Shown here one piece after another: positions 1 through 12,282 of a stretch of 64,000 bases of DNA (its first letter is position 1; every line of letters begins with the position of its first letter). This DNA is from Pantoea rwandensis (GTDB taxonomy: Bacteria; Pseudomonadota; Gammaproteobacteria; Enterobacterales; Enterobacteriaceae). The position numbers and the translations under genes were made by a program. The stretch covers positions 62,001 through 126,000 of the forward strand of contig NZ_MLFR01000007.1 in the NCBI RefSeq assembly GCF_002095475.1, in the 5' to 3' direction. The notes beneath the pieces were generated by a model that was given only the letters and a program-made list of their open reading frames with translations, made no database searches and was not told where the DNA came from.

Positions 1-332
1 TGGGTATGTCGGCTTACGGCGCGTCTAAAGCAGCACTGCGCAGCCTGTGCCTCACCGTTGGGCTGGAAATGGCTCCGCTGGGTGTGCGCTGTAACATCGT
101 CTCACCGGGTTCCACTGACACCGATATGCAACGCAGCTTGTGGCATACCCCGGAAGCGGAACAAGAGATGATCAATGGCTTCCAGGATCAGTATAAGTTG
201 GGGATCCCACTGCGTAAGATCGCTAAGCCACAAGAGATCGTGAACAACGTCCTGTTCCTGGCCTCGGATCTTGCCAGTCACGTTGTGCTGCAGGATATTG
301 TGGTCGACGGTGGCGCAACGCTGGGGTCTTGA
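1..332 (+). CDS. entA: 2,3-dihydro-2,3-dihydroxybenzoate dehydrogenase, C-terminal part
   Basis: This is the 3' end of an SDR-family dehydrogenase; the 5' part lies before the window, and the reading frame is set from base 3. The visible part holds the catalytic Tyr-x3-Lys (YGASK, coded from base 15) and the family C-terminus with the VDGGATLG ending. EntA oxidises 2,3-dihydro-2,3-dihydroxybenzoate to 2,3-dihydroxybenzoate with NAD+ for catecholate siderophore synthesis in the cytoplasm. The stop codon is followed at once by entH (ATG at 334), as in enterobactin operons, and this pairing separates it from general SDR enzymes. Promoter and start cannot be seen. Confidence 0.88.
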   Translation, partial: GMSAYGASKAALRSLCLTVGLEMAPLGVRCNIVSPGSTDTDMQRSLWHTPEAEQEMINGFQDQYKLGIPLRKIAKPQEIVNNVLFLASDLASHVVLQDIVVDGGATLGS

Positions 333-333
333 T

Positions 334-750
334 ATGACAATCTGGAAACGCGCGTTTGATCTTGCAAGCTTAAATAAGATCGGCGAAAACTCACTAGTGG
401 CTCATGTAGGCATCGTCTTCACCGTCGTAGGGGACGATTATCTTGAAGCCACTATGCCGGTAGATGCCCGTACACAACAGCCGTTTGGCCTGTTGCACGG
501 CGGCGCTTCAGTGGTCCTGGCAGAATCGATGGGATCGATTGCGGGTTATCTGAGTGTGGAAGAAGGTAAAAGCGTGGTAGGCATCGAGGTGAGCGCCAGC
601 CACCATCGCGCGGTCAGCAGCGGTGAAGTGCGCGGTATCTGCCGCCCTCTGCACCTTGGCGCACGCAATCAGAGCTGGGAAATTGAGATTCGCAATGGAC
701 GCGATCAGCTGTGCTGTACGTCGAGATTAACAGTGGCGGTGCTGGGGTAA
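334..750 (+). CDS. entH: Proofreading thioesterase EntH
   Basis: A 138-residue hotdog-fold acyl-CoA/aryl-carrier thioesterase. The family motif [16 protein letters not shown] is present, with the conserved glycine-rich turn and downstream acidic residue. EntH clears misacylated EntB carrier protein during enterobactin assembly. I start it at 334, one base after the entA stop, rather than at an in-frame ATG 21 codons upstream inside entA; the shorter form matches the family length of about 137. It is the last gene of the operon and runs towards obgE, with a shared hairpin between them. Its function rests on the family and on adjacency to entA. Confidence 0.9.
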   Translation: MTIWKRAFDLASLNKIGENSLVAHVGIVFTVVGDDYLEATMPVDARTQQPFGLLHGGASVVLAESMGSIAGYLSVEEGKSVVGIEVSASHHRAVSSGEVRGICRPLHLGARNQSWEIEIRNGRDQLCCTSRLTVAVLG

Positions 751-852
751 CCCTCAACGTCTCAATCTCACAAGGGAAGCCCGGCTGCTGAATCTTGCAC
801 GGATAAAGCCTTCTCACCTTGATGTCAAAACTGGCACTCAGCAGCCATAAAA

Positions 853-874
853 AAAGCGGCCAATTGGCCGCTTT
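853..874. terminator. Bidirectional hairpin between entH and obgE
   Basis: A perfect 9-bp stem (AAAGCGGCC/GGCCGCTTT) with an AATT loop, preceded by a run of A on the plus strand (so U-rich for minus transcripts) and followed by CTCTTTT. It lies between two convergent genes and can end both, best for obgE. Confidence 0.75.
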
Positions 875-885
875 CTCTTTTGCGA

Positions 886-2073
<1,188 letters not shown>

Positions 2074-2179
2074 TCACGCTATCGTTCGCGGCTATTAAGC
2101 ACGGCGAACGGGTCCGCCAGGGTCTTCTGAGCTGACCGGCGGCGGATAATACAAGATTGGCAAAACTATGTGTACATAA

Positions 2180-2209
2180 ATTGTACAGCAAACTGCGCGG
2201 TAAGGTCAG
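2180..2209 (-). promoter_or_regulatory. Possible obgE promoter
   Basis: Read on the minus strand, a TACAAT -10 (2180-2185) lies 18 bp from CTGACC (2204-2209), which matches four of six bases of the -35 consensus. It sits between the rpmA terminator and the obgE start, where a promoter is needed if the terminator works. No experimental support; the -35 is weak. Confidence 0.35.
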
Positions 2210-2238
2210 AGAGAATCCCGCAACCTGCGGCAGAATGT

Positions 2239-2263
2239 AAAAAGCCCCGCAAAGCTGCGGGGC
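2239..2263 (-). terminator. Terminator after rpmA
   Basis: An 8-bp GC-rich stem (GCCCCGCA/TGCGGGGC, 2244-2251 with 2256-2263) with an AAGC loop and a five-base T-run on the minus strand. It lies about 45 bp past the rpmA stop and should end or attenuate the rplU-rpmA transcript before obgE. Confidence 0.8.
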
Positions 2264-2309
2264 CTTCAATTCGTGTGTTCAGACGTTAACCGTCTGCGTC
2301 ACAACAACC

Positions 2310-2570
<261 letters not shown>

Positions 2571-2582
2571 TCAGATCTCCTC

Positions 2583-3072
<490 letters not shown>

Positions 3073-3148
3073 CAGTAACAGATTACCTGAACTCAAGCTG
3101 TGTTAAAGCGCTTACCATGCAAAAAACGAGTCAAAGCTGAACAGACGA

Positions 3149-4120
3149 ATGAACTTAGAACAGATTAATGAATTAACCGCTCAGGATATGGCGGCCGTCA
3201 ACCAGACCATCCTCGACCAGCTGAATTCAGAAGTCTCACTGATCAACCAGTTGGGCTATTACATCATCAGCGGGGGTGGCAAACGCATCCGTCCGATGAT
3301 CGCTGTGCTCTCAGCACGTGCGCTGAATTATCAAGGATCGCTGCATATCACCAATGCGGCGCTGATCGAATTTATCCACACTGCCACGCTGTTACACGAT
3401 GATGTGGTGGATGAATCCGATATGCGCCGTGGCAAAGCTACTGCTAACGCTGCGTTCGGTAACGCCGCGAGTGTTCTGGTCGGCGATTTTATTTATACCC
3501 GCGCCTTCCAGATGATGACCAGCATGGGATCCTTAAAGATCCTCGCGCTGATGTCTGAAGCGGTGAATGTGATCGCGGAAGGTGAAGTACTGCAGTTGAT
3601 GAACTGTAACGATCCCGACGTCACCGAAGAGAGTTACATGCGCGTCATCTACAGCAAAACCGCGCGCCTGTTTGAAGCGGCCTCCCAAGCTTCAGCCATT
3701 CTTGCGGAAGCCACACCAGCACAGGAAAAAGCGCTACAGGATTATGGTCGCTATCTGGGCACGGCTTTCCAGTTAATTGATGATTTGCTCGATTACAGCG
3801 CCGATGGTGAAACGCTCGGAAAGAATACCGGCGATGACCTGAGCGAAGGGAAACCTACGCTTCCACTGCTGCACGCCATGCATAACGGCTCGCCTGAGCA
3901 GGCATTGATGATTCGTACAGCGATTGAAGAAGGCAATGGTCGCCATTTGCTGGAGCCGGTATTAGCCGCAATGCAGCAAACAGGTTCACTGGAGTGGACC
4001 CGTAAACGTGCTGAAGAAGAGGCAGACAAAGCCATCGCGGCTCTACAGTCTCTGCCAGAATCACCGTGGCGCAGCGCGTTAGAAGCGCTGGCGCATATGT
4101 CGGTACAGCGTGACTTCTAA
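3149..4120 (+). CDS. ispB: Octaprenyl diphosphate synthase
   Basis: A 323-residue trans-polyprenyl diphosphate synthase that builds the C40 side chain of ubiquinone and menaquinone from FPP and IPP. Both aspartate-rich motifs are present: DDVVDESDMRRG near residue 85 and DDLLDY near residue 211, with the GGGKRIRP IPP-binding motif near residue 43. Length and start (MNLEQINELT) match E. coli IspB. The gene diverges from rplU and is followed by a hairpin and sfsB, the usual enterobacterial order. Confidence 0.97.
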   Translation: MNLEQINELTAQDMAAVNQTILDQLNSEVSLINQLGYYIISGGGKRIRPMIAVLSARALNYQGSLHITNAALIEFIHTATLLHDDVVDESDMRRGKATANAAFGNAASVLVGDFIYTRAFQMMTSMGSLKILALMSEAVNVIAEGEVLQLMNCNDPDVTEESYMRVIYSKTARLFEAASQASAILAEATPAQEKALQDYGRYLGTAFQLIDDLLDYSADGETLGKNTGDDLSEGKPTLPLLHAMHNGSPEQALMIRTAIEEGNGRHLLEPVLAAMQQTGSLEWTRKRAEEEADKAIAALQSLPESPWRSALEALAHMSVQRDF

Positions 4121-4129
4121 GCGACTCGC

Positions 4130-4160
4130 AGCGGGGCACTTTCGCCCCGCTTTGCTTCTC
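4130..4160 (+). terminator. Terminator after ispB
   Basis: An 8-bp stem AGCGGGGC/GCCCCGCT (4130-4137 with 4144-4151) ten bases past the ispB stop, followed by a pyrimidine-rich but not pure-T tail. Confidence 0.65.
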
Positions 4161-4367
4161 TCCTCTCGTTCTTAATTCATCTCTCTCGTTACTTCTGTTG
4201 CAGCATATTTGCGAAACACCGCGCAGTTTCACGGTGTGACATAACAATTACTGGAAACTTACGGAAACTATTTGTTATAACAATTTTGTTTTTTCCAGAT
4301 ATCTCTGCAATGGAACCGCAGAATGCGGTAGAGATGAAGCAATAACATGGACATGGAGCAGAACGTT

Positions 4368-4649
4368 ATGAATGCAAGGAAACAGGATTGGCATCCCGCT
4401 GATATCATCGCAGCCCTACGTAAAAAAGGCACTTCAATGGCAGAGTTGTCGCGCCATTCAGGGCTAAACTCTTCCACCCTGTCAAATGCGCTATCGCGCC
4501 CTTGGCCAAAAGGCGAGTGGCTGATCGCCAATGCGATCGGCGTTCATCCTGCCGAGATCTGGCCAAGTCGCTATTTCGATCCCATCACATCACGTCTGCT
4601 GGATCGCAAAAAGCGCATAAGATCGCCAAAGGATCGACAAGTTATTTGA
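4368..4649 (+). CDS. sfsB: Ner-like transcription regulator SfsB (Nlp)
   Basis: A 93-residue HTH protein of the Ner family, named in E. coli for sugar fermentation stimulation. The motif DWHPADIIAALRKKGTSMAE followed by the SGLNSSTLSNALSRPWPKGE recognition region matches the family. In-frame ATGs exist at 4347, 4353 and 4368; I choose 4368 because it gives the family's distance to the DW motif and has GGAG nine bases upstream. Target genes are not known from the sequence. Its place between ispB and murA is conserved. Confidence 0.88.
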   Translation: MNARKQDWHPADIIAALRKKGTSMAELSRHSGLNSSTLSNALSRPWPKGEWLIANAIGVHPAEIWPSRYFDPITSRLLDRKKRIRSPKDRQVI

Positions 4650-4667
4650 GATCCTCACGGCGAAAAA

Positions 4668-4692
4668 AACCAGCCACGTAAACGTGACTGGT
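4668..4692 (-). terminator. Terminator after murA
   Basis: An 11-bp stem with one mismatch (AACCAGCCACG/CGTGACTGGTT, TAAA loop); on the minus strand it ends in a run of seven T (complement of 4663-4669). It lies 24 bp past the murA stop and may also serve sfsB. Confidence 0.8.
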
Positions 4693-4715
4693 TCTCTTCA
4701 AGCGACTTGGCAGCG

Positions 4716-5984
<1,269 letters not shown>

Positions 5985-6019
5985 TCAATTATCTATCAAC
6001 AAAACAGCCCGTAGGACGC

Positions 6020-6277
6020 TTAAAAACCGTTGAGTTTACGGTCACGCGCCCACTCAGCTGGGGTATAAGTTTTGATGGAAACCGCATGAATACGGTTATC
6101 CGCAATGTATTCCATCAGCGGCGCGTAGACAGCCTGCTGCTTTTTCACACGGCTCAGCTCACCGAACATCTCACCTACGGCAATCACCTGAAAATGGCTG
6201 CCGTCGTTGCTGAGTACGTGTACTTCTTCTAATGCCAGCGCCTGCATCAGCACGGCCTGAACTTCACTATTTTCCAT
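6020..6277 (-). CDS. ibaG: BolA-family iron-sulfur cluster protein IbaG
   Basis: An 85-residue BolA-like protein that works with monothiol glutaredoxin Grx4 in iron-sulfur handling; ibaG is acid-inducible in E. coli. The C-terminal half ([28 protein letters not shown]) is nearly identical to the E. coli protein, and the conserved cluster-ligand histidine lies in this part. It sits 44 bp before murA and is separated from mlaB by a hairpin. Confidence 0.95.
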   Translation of the reverse strand: MENSEVQAVLMQALALEEVHVLSNDGSHFQVIAVGEMFGELSRVKKQQAVYAPLMEYIADNRIHAVSIKTYTPAEWARDRKLNGF

Positions 6278-6347
6278 CGCTCATTGCTTCACTTAATAAT
6301 AATAAGGCGGATATCTTAGAGGAAAGCGCCTGACTCTTAAATACGCA

Positions 6348-6374
6348 AAAGCCCCTGGATAAAGCAGGGGCTTT
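6348..6374 (-). terminator. Terminator after mlaB
   Basis: A 7-bp GC stem (GCCCCTG/CAGGGGC) extended by AAA/TTT pairs, with T-rich tails on both strands. It lies just past the mlaB stop, so ibaG and murA probably need their own promoter or read-through. Confidence 0.75.
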
Positions 6375-6391
6375 ATACATTTAACAGATAA

Positions 6392-6697
6392 TCAGGCGAT
6401 TTTTTCCGCAGAAACAATAATCTGCTGCAGGTTGTACAGCGTGATTAAAGACTGGAGTTTGTCATTAATGCCGGTGAAAACCGGTGCACTACCCTGCGCT
6501 CGCGCAATTTCGCGCAGGTGCACCAACAGTGCCAATCCTGCAGAATCCACACGATCTAATGCGGCAACATCAATGGTGGCAACATCTACCATCGCGGTGT
6601 CACGCTCCTGCCACAATGTCAGTAGCGTGTCACGATCGAGCTTGCCGCTTAAGGCCAACGTACTGGCCGTTCTCTGCCAGCGTAACGGTTCGCTCAT
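6392..6697 (-). CDS. mlaB: MlaB, STAS-domain subunit of the phospholipid ABC transporter
   Basis: A 101-residue STAS-domain protein of the MlaFEDB inner-membrane complex; MlaB binds and stabilises the ATPase MlaF. The domain reads ALSGKLDRDTLL through VDSAGLALLVHL, the STAS phosphorylation-site loop region (DRVDSAGL). Its start overlaps the mlaC stop by one base (TAATG), which indicates translational coupling. It is last in the mlaFEDCB order. Confidence 0.93.
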   Translation of the reverse strand: MSEPLRWQRTASTLALSGKLDRDTLLTLWQERDTAMVDVATIDVAALDRVDSAGLALLVHLREIARAQGSAPVFTGINDKLQSLITLYNLQQIIVSAEKIA

Positions 6698-7329
6698 TAT
6701 TGCTGTTTATCCAGAGTGATCGGCTGTGCCGCATAGGTTTTCAACTGCGCGGTTAAACCGTCAATGCCCTTGGTACGCAGCAAATCGCCCCACTCATTTT
6801 GTTTGGTCGTGATCATGCTGATGCCTTCTGCCACCATGTCATAGGCCTGCCAGTTACCTGTTTGGCTGTTTTTGCGCCATTGGAAATCAAGGCGGACTGG
6901 CGGACGTCCGTTCGGATCAAGAATCGAGACACGAATCGCTACGATGTTGGAATCGCCAATCGGCTGCGGCTGCTGAATTTGGTAAGTCTGCCCATGATAA
7001 AGCGCCAGCGCCTGGCCGTAAGCCTGCGCCAGATAATCACCAAATGCAGCAAAGTAAGCATCGCGCTGCGCAGGGGTCGCTTCACGGTAATAACGTCCCA
7101 GCACCAACGCACCGGCATATTTTATCTGTACATAAGGCAGCAACTCTTGACGTACCACCTCACGCAGATAGTTAGGATCCTGCTTAATTTTTGGTTGTTC
7201 ATTTTTCAAGCGGGTGAAGGTTTTCGCCGCCGCTTCGTTCATCTGCTTGTAGGGATCGCTTTGATCCGCCGCATTGGCAGCCAAGGGGACGATTGCCAGC
7301 ATCGCAAGTATCAGTAAACGTTTAAACAT
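6697..7329 (-). CDS. mlaC: MlaC, periplasmic phospholipid-binding protein
   Basis: A 210-residue periplasmic shuttle that carries phospholipid between the outer-membrane MlaA complex and the MlaFEDB transporter. The N-terminus is a clear signal peptide ([20 protein letters not shown], cleavage after ANA) followed by the MlaC domain, including [20 protein letters not shown]. It lies 19 bp after mlaD. Confidence 0.95.
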   Translation of the reverse strand: MFKRLLILAMLAIVPLAANAADQSDPYKQMNEAAAKTFTRLKNEQPKIKQDPNYLREVVRQELLPYVQIKYAGALVLGRYYREATPAQRDAYFAAFGDYLAQAYGQALALYHGQTYQIQQPQPIGDSNIVAIRVSILDPNGRPPVRLDFQWRKNSQTGNWQAYDMVAEGISMITTKQNEWGDLLRTKGIDGLTAQLKTYAAQPITLDKQQ

Positions 7330-7348
7330 CGTGTTTTACCTCTCAGGG

Positions 7349-7890
7349 TTATTCCGTTGTAGCAGGTGCTGCAGGGGCAGGCGTGCTCTCCGCGCCCTGC
7401 TTTTGATTATCGTTTTTATTGTCGCCGCTCTTATAAAGGAACTGGCCGATCAAATCTTCCAGCACCATCGCGGATTTCGTGTCACGCAGCGTGCCACCGT
7501 CTTTCAGCATCGACGAACCCAGCTCTGGATCATCGAAACCTAGATTAAGTGCAAGGAACTGCTCACCCAACAAGCCTTGAGTGCGGATTGCCAGCGAGCT
7601 GGTATCCGGAATTTTGTCGGTGTATTGATCGCTGATATCCATGGTGACACGCGGTGATAACGTTTTGTCATCGAGGGAAATGTCTGTCACCCGGCCTATC
7701 ACCACACCGCCGATTTTCACCGGAGAGCTCACTTTTAGGCCGCCGATATTATCGAAGGTGGCATACATCTTCCAAGTCGGCTCCGTCCCCAGCGACTTAA
7801 GATCGGCCACTCGTAAACTCAGGAATAACAGCGCCAGCAGTGCCGCGAGCATGAAGACGCCTACCCAGATTTCGTTTTTTTGCTTTGCAT
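7349..7890 (-). pseudogene. mlaD: mlaD with an apparent 1-base frameshift near its start
   Basis: MlaD is the hexameric MCE-domain protein that carries phospholipid across the periplasmic face. The MCE domain is intact (ATFDNIGGLKVSSPVKIGGV and on). The expected start MQSKKNEIWVGVF is broken: ATG at 7890-7888 is followed by CAAAGC and only seven A (7875-7881), whereas eight are needed to join the KNEIWVG frame. In the downstream frame no ATG, GTG or TTG occurs before ATG 7852, which would remove part of the N-terminal membrane helix. With one A restored the protein is 180 residues, close to the family's length. A homopolymer sequencing error is the likely cause; a true mutation or slippage cannot be excluded. 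Confidence 0.85.
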
Positions 7891-7894
7891 TGCA

Positions 7895-8677
7895 TCAATT
7901 CCCAAACATCAGTGCTGTCAGCACAAAATCCAAACCGAGCACTGCCAATGAAGCATGCACTACGGTACGCGTTGTCGCCCGACTAATCCCTTCAGAGGTC
8001 GGGATGGCGTCATAGCCATTGAACAGCGCAATCCAGGTTACCGTGACGGCAAAGACCGCGCTTTTGATAATGCAGTTGATGACATCGCTGCGGAAATCCA
8101 CCGCATTTTGCATCGCTGACCAGAAGAAACCAGGATCGATCCCCTTCCAGCTCACGCCCACCAGTGCCCCACCTGCAATGCCTACCGCGGTGAAGATCAA
8201 TGTCAAAAGCGGCATGCTGATAAATCCCGCCCAAAAGCGTGGTGACACCACGCGGCGCAGCGGGTCAACCGCCATCATCTCCATGCTGGAAAGCTGCTCG
8301 GTGGCTTTCATCAGGCCAATTTCAGCCGTCAAGGCTGAGCCAGCGCGCCCGGCAAACAGCAATGCCGTAACCACAGGGCCAAGTTCACGCAGCAGCGACA
8401 ACGCCACCAGCATGCCGAGACTGGTTTCTGCACTGTAAGTGGTGAGAACCAGATAGCCTTGCAACCCTAGCACCATGCCGATAAACAAGCCGGAAACCAC
8501 GATAATCAGCAGCGAGAGCACGCCTACGCTATACAACTGTTTCATCAACAATGGTGCATGACGGCGAAATGCCGGTTTGCCCACCAACGCATGAAACAGC
8601 ATCAAGCCTGCACGGCCAAACGCCGCACAGGTGTTAATTCCCTGTCGTCCAAATGACGCCAGCGCCTTTAGCAACAT
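7895..8677 (-). CDS. mlaE: MlaE, phospholipid ABC transporter permease
   Basis: A 260-residue MlaE/Ttg2B-type permease with about five or six membrane helices and the family stretch [22 protein letters not shown]. With MlaF, MlaD and MlaB it forms the inner-membrane machine for retrograde phospholipid transport that keeps outer-membrane asymmetry. It lies between mlaF (4 bp upstream) and mlaD. No oddities in the frame. Confidence 0.96.
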   Translation of the reverse strand: MLLKALASFGRQGINTCAAFGRAGLMLFHALVGKPAFRRHAPLLMKQLYSVGVLSLLIIVVSGLFIGMVLGLQGYLVLTTYSAETSLGMLVALSLLRELGPVVTALLFAGRAGSALTAEIGLMKATEQLSSMEMMAVDPLRRVVSPRFWAGFISMPLLTLIFTAVGIAGGALVGVSWKGIDPGFFWSAMQNAVDFRSDVINCIIKSAVFAVTVTWIALFNGYDAIPTSEGISRATTRTVVHASLAVLGLDFVLTALMFGN

Positions 8678-8681
8678 CAGT

Positions 8682-9497
8682 CTACGTTCTCCCTACGCGG
8701 GTCAGATCGCTGAGGTAATCCCCGGCAGCGAAGCGGAACGGCACGGGGCCATCCGCATGACCTTCAATAAACTGGCGCACGCGCGGATCGGCATTATCCC
8801 GTAATTCCGGCGCACTGCCCTGGGCAATAATCTTTTGCCCGGCAACAATATAGGCATGGTCGGCAATGCTCAAGACCTCTGGCACGTCGTGTGAAACCAC
8901 GATGCAGGTCACGCCTAACGCATGATTCAGTTCGTCGATCAATTTAACCAGCACGCCCATGGTAATCGGGTCCTGGCCAACAAACGGCTCATCGAACATG
9001 ATCAAATCGGGTTCTAGGGCAATGGACCGCGCCAGTGCCGCACGGCGAGCCATGCCACCTGATAGCTCAGCAGGCATCAGTTTTGCCGCACCGCGCAGGC
9101 CCACGGCTTCGAGTTTCATCATCACCGTGCTATGCAGCAATTCTGGCGGCAATTGGGTGTGTTCACGCAGCGGCCAGGCAACGTTATCAAAGACGTTTAG
9201 ATCGGTGAAAAGTGCCCCTGACTGAAACAACATGCTCATCTTTTTACGCGCTTCATACAATTTAGTGCGCGAAAGTGTGGGGATATTCTGGTCATGGAAC
9301 CAGATGTCCCCTTTGTCCGGCTGTAACTGCCCACCAATCAGACGCAGCAACGTGGTTTTACCGATGCCGGACGGCCCCATGATGGCAGTGACTTTGCCGG
9401 CAGGTACGGTTAGCGAAATATCGTCAAAAATGACACGATCACCGCGCGTGAAACTGACGCCACGAACCTCAACCAGATTCGTTTGCTGCTGGATCAT
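8682..9497 (-). CDS. mlaF: MlaF, phospholipid ABC transporter ATPase
   Basis: A 271-residue ABC ATPase with Walker [10 protein letters not shown], signature [11 protein letters not shown], Walker [13 protein letters not shown] and the C-terminal extension ([12 protein letters not shown]) that contacts MlaB. The frame is open upstream, but two adjacent ATGs at 9500 and 9497 follow an AAGAGG site; 9497 has the better spacing and gives the family length. It is first of mlaFEDCB and divergent from yrbG. Confidence 0.96.
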   Translation of the reverse strand: MIQQQTNLVEVRGVSFTRGDRVIFDDISLTVPAGKVTAIMGPSGIGKTTLLRLIGGQLQPDKGDIWFHDQNIPTLSRTKLYEARKKMSMLFQSGALFTDLNVFDNVAWPLREHTQLPPELLHSTVMMKLEAVGLRGAAKLMPAELSGGMARRAALARSIALEPDLIMFDEPFVGQDPITMGVLVKLIDELNHALGVTCIVVSHDVPEVLSIADHAYIVAGQKIIAQGSAPELRDNADPRVRQFIEGHADGPVPFRFAAGDYLSDLTRVGRT

Positions 9498-9724
9498 CAT
9501 TACCTCTTTATGCGGATCGGGCGTTATCAAGGTCGTGGATGGTAGCCTGGTAGGCCACAATGCACGATAGTTTTACAGAAACTTACCCGTAAGGTGTGGC
9601 GAAAACGGCCTTAAAATTTACTTTTGCCTCTCAGACAGTCAAAATCAGCGCCTGATTCCGCGCGTGCAATGCTTTTACCTGTCGGACAAGGTTTGCCGGC
9701 ACACCTATCCATCAAGGATTTTTC

Positions 9725-10708
9725 ATGTTCGTAGCCACTGCCCTGCTGTTTATCGGATTGATTTTACTGGCTTACGGTGCTGACCGTTTGGTATTCAGTG
9801 CCGCGATCCTGTGTCGATCCTTTGGCATCCCGCCGTTAATAATCGGCATGACGGTGGTAAGCATTGGCACGTCGTTACCGGAACTGATCGTCTCATTTTC
9901 CGCTGCGCAGCATGGTCAGATGGATTTAGCCGTGGGCACCGCTCTCGGATCCAACATCACCAACATCCTCTTAATATTGGGTGGCGCGGCCCTGCTGCAC
10001 CCATTGACAGTACACTCCAATCTGATTCGGCGCGAACTCCCTTTAATGCTGCTGGTTTCACTGCTTAGCGGCATCATGCTGTTTGATAATCACCTGAGTC
10101 GACTCGATGGCGTAGCGCTGCTGCTGATTGCGCTGGGTTATTTGCTGATCGCTATTCGCATTGCCCGTCGTGCTGAGCGCGACAACAACGACACTTTAAC
10201 GCGCGAACAATTGGCTGAGCTCCCGCGCGATGAATCGGGTAACACCGTGGCATTTCTGTGGCTGGCAGTGGCGCTGATTATTTTGCCGATGTCGACACGT
10301 ATGGTGATCGACAACGCTACGGCGTTCGCCGACTACTTCGGCGTAAGTGAACTGGTGATGGGCCTGACGTTGATCGCCGTTGGCACCAGCTTGCCAGAAT
10401 TAGCGACGGTAGTGGCGGGCGCACTAAAAGGTGAAGACGATATCGCCATCGGCAACCTGATTGGCGCTAATATTTTTAATCTGGCGATTGTACTCGGCCT
10501 GCCAGCATTGATTCATCCCGGTAGCATTGATGTGCATGCATTCGCACGTGATTATTGGGTGATGTTGGGCGTTAGCGTGCTGTTCGCCCTTCTCTGCCTG
10601 CTGCGTAAACGCCGTATTGGCCGCGTGGCGGGCACCTTACTGTTAGGTGGATTTATCGCATGGGTGCTGTGGCTGTGGCTTAGCCCCGCGCTTATCACAA
10701 GTTATTAA
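9725..10708 (+). CDS. yrbG: Calcium/sodium antiporter YrbG
   Basis: A 327-residue CaCA-superfamily exchanger with about ten helices. The two inverted alpha-repeats are clear: GMTVVSIGTSLPELIVS near residue 39 and GLTLIAVGTSLPELAT near residue 217, each with the conserved acidic residue that binds the cation. It is divergent from mlaF and 13 bp upstream of kdsD, the conserved enterobacterial order. The transported ions in vivo are inferred from the family. Confidence 0.94.
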   Translation: MFVATALLFIGLILLAYGADRLVFSAAILCRSFGIPPLIIGMTVVSIGTSLPELIVSFSAAQHGQMDLAVGTALGSNITNILLILGGAALLHPLTVHSNLIRRELPLMLLVSLLSGIMLFDNHLSRLDGVALLLIALGYLLIAIRIARRAERDNNDTLTREQLAELPRDESGNTVAFLWLAVALIILPMSTRMVIDNATAFADYFGVSELVMGLTLIAVGTSLPELATVVAGALKGEDDIAIGNLIGANIFNLAIVLGLPALIHPGSIDVHAFARDYWVMLGVSVLFALLCLLRKRRIGRVAGTLLLGGFIAWVLWLWLSPALITSY

Positions 10709-10721
10709 GGACGGATTGACC

Positions 10722-11702
10722 ATGTCACATCAGCAACCGGATTTTGATTACCAGCAGGCGGGTAAAGCGGTACTGCGCATTGAACGTGAAGGGCTTGAGC
10801 AACTCGACCAGTATATTAACGCCGACTTTAGCCGGGCCTGCGAGTTGATCATTGCCTGCCGCGGTAAAGTCGTGGTGATGGGTATGGGCAAATCCGGTCA
10901 TATCGGTGCCAAAATGGCAGCGACTTTCGCCAGTACCGGGACATCTTCTTTCTTTGTGCATCCCGGCGAAGCCAGCCATGGTGACCTCGGCATGGTCACA
11001 CCGAATGATGTGGTGATCGCCATCTCCAACAGCGGTGAGTCGAGTGAAATTCTTGCCTTGATTCCGGTATTAAAACGCCAGAAGGTTAAGCTTATTTGCA
11101 TCACCAGCCGTCCAGAGAGTGCCATGGGCCGCGCTGCGGATGTGCATCTGTGCGTGAAAGTGCCGCAGGAAGCCTGCCCGCTCGGCTTGGCGCCGACCTC
11201 CAGTACCACCGCGACGTTAGTGATGGGTGATGCACTGGCCGTGGCGCTGCTGGAAGCACGGGGTTTTACCCAGGAAGATTTTGCGTTGTCACATCCCGGT
11301 GGCGCATTAGGTCGCAAGCTACTGCTGCACGTGAGCGATATCATGCACAGCGGGGATGAGATTCCTCACGTTAGCCGCGATGCGTCACTGCGCGATGCGC
11401 TGCTGGAAATTACGCGTAAAAATCTTGGTCTGACCGTGATAGTCGATGACCTGATGAAGATTGAAGGCATCTTTACCGATGGTGATTTACGCCGCATCTT
11501 TGATATGGGCATCGATTTCCAGTCAGCCAGCATTCAGGATGTGATGACACGTGGGGGCATTCGTGTACGCCCCAATATGTTAGCCGTGGATGCGCTTAAT
11601 TTGATGCAAAACAAAAACATCACTGCGGTGTTGGTCGCCGATGACGATCGCCTGCTCGGTGTGGTACATATGCATGACATGCTGCGCGCTGGCGTAGTTT
11701 GA
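10722..11702 (+). CDS. kdsD: Arabinose-5-phosphate isomerase KdsD
   Basis: A 326-residue isomerase that converts ribulose 5-phosphate to arabinose 5-phosphate for Kdo synthesis. It has an N-terminal SIS domain (GKSGHIGAKMAATFASTGT; SNSGESSEI) and a C-terminal pair of CBS domains (from about residue 205). I start at 10722 (MSHQQPDFDY) after AAGGACGG, not at the upstream in-frame codon inside yrbG. It is followed closely by kdsC, the later Kdo phosphatase. Confidence 0.96.
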   Translation: MSHQQPDFDYQQAGKAVLRIEREGLEQLDQYINADFSRACELIIACRGKVVVMGMGKSGHIGAKMAATFASTGTSSFFVHPGEASHGDLGMVTPNDVVIAISNSGESSEILALIPVLKRQKVKLICITSRPESAMGRAADVHLCVKVPQEACPLGLAPTSSTTATLVMGDALAVALLEARGFTQEDFALSHPGGALGRKLLLHVSDIMHSGDEIPHVSRDASLRDALLEITRKNLGLTVIVDDLMKIEGIFTDGDLRRIFDMGIDFQSASIQDVMTRGGIRVRPNMLAVDALNLMQNKNITAVLVADDDRLLGVVHMHDMLRAGVV

Positions 11703-11715
11703 ACAGGAAAAAATA

Positions 11716-12282
11716 ATGAGTGCTGAATCCACAATGGTTGATACCTGCTACGGTCCAGTCAGCGCAGACGTCATGGCGCGTGCGGCGCAGATCCGTTTAC
11801 TAATTTGTGATGTTGACGGTGTGATGTCTGATGGCGTGATTTTCATGGGCAACAACGGCGAAGAGTTAAAAGCCTTTAACGTCCGCGATGGCTACGGTAT
11901 TCGCTGTTTGCTGACCTCTGACGTCGAAGTGGCTATTATTACTGGCCGCAAAGCAAAACTGCTGGAAGATCGCTGCCAGACATTGGGGATTACGCATCTT
12001 TATCAGGGACAATCTGATAAGCTTTTGGCGTGGCGCGAACTCCTGGATAAACTGTCATTAACTGCCGATCAAGTTGCCTACATCGGCGACGATCTGATCG
12101 ACTGGCCGGTGATGGCGCAAGCGGGTCTGAGTGTTGCAGTGGCAGATGCCCATCCCGTTTTGTTGCCACGAGCACACTACGTTACGCGGATCGCCGGTGG
12201 TCGCGGTGCAGTGCGTGAACTGTGCGATCTCATTTTAATTGCGCAGAACAAATTTGAGGATGCCAAAGGGCAATCAGTATGA
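11716..12282 (+). CDS. kdsC: 3-deoxy-D-manno-octulosonate 8-phosphate phosphatase KdsC
   Basis: A 188-residue C0-type HAD phosphatase that releases Kdo from Kdo-8-phosphate. The nucleophile motif is DVDGVMSDG; the other HAD motifs are ITGRKA and GDDLIDWPVM. It lies 13 bp after kdsD and overlaps lptC by four bases (ATGA), so Kdo synthesis and LPS export genes are translationally linked. Confidence 0.96.
   Translation: MSAESTMVDTCYGPVSADVMARAAQIRLLICDVDGVMSDGVIFMGNNGEELKAFNVRDGYGIRCLLTSDVEVAIITGRKAKLLEDRCQTLGITHLYQGQSDKLLAWRELLDKLSLTADQVAYIGDDLIDWPVMAQAGLSVAVADAHPVLLPRAHYVTRIAGGRGAVRELCDLILIAQNKFEDAKGQSV

Noticed and set aside
2171..2187. TGTACA-TAAAT-TGTACA inverted repeat upstream of obgE
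   Set aside because: It does not match the TyrR or ArgR box spacing and is partly explained by the -10 element.
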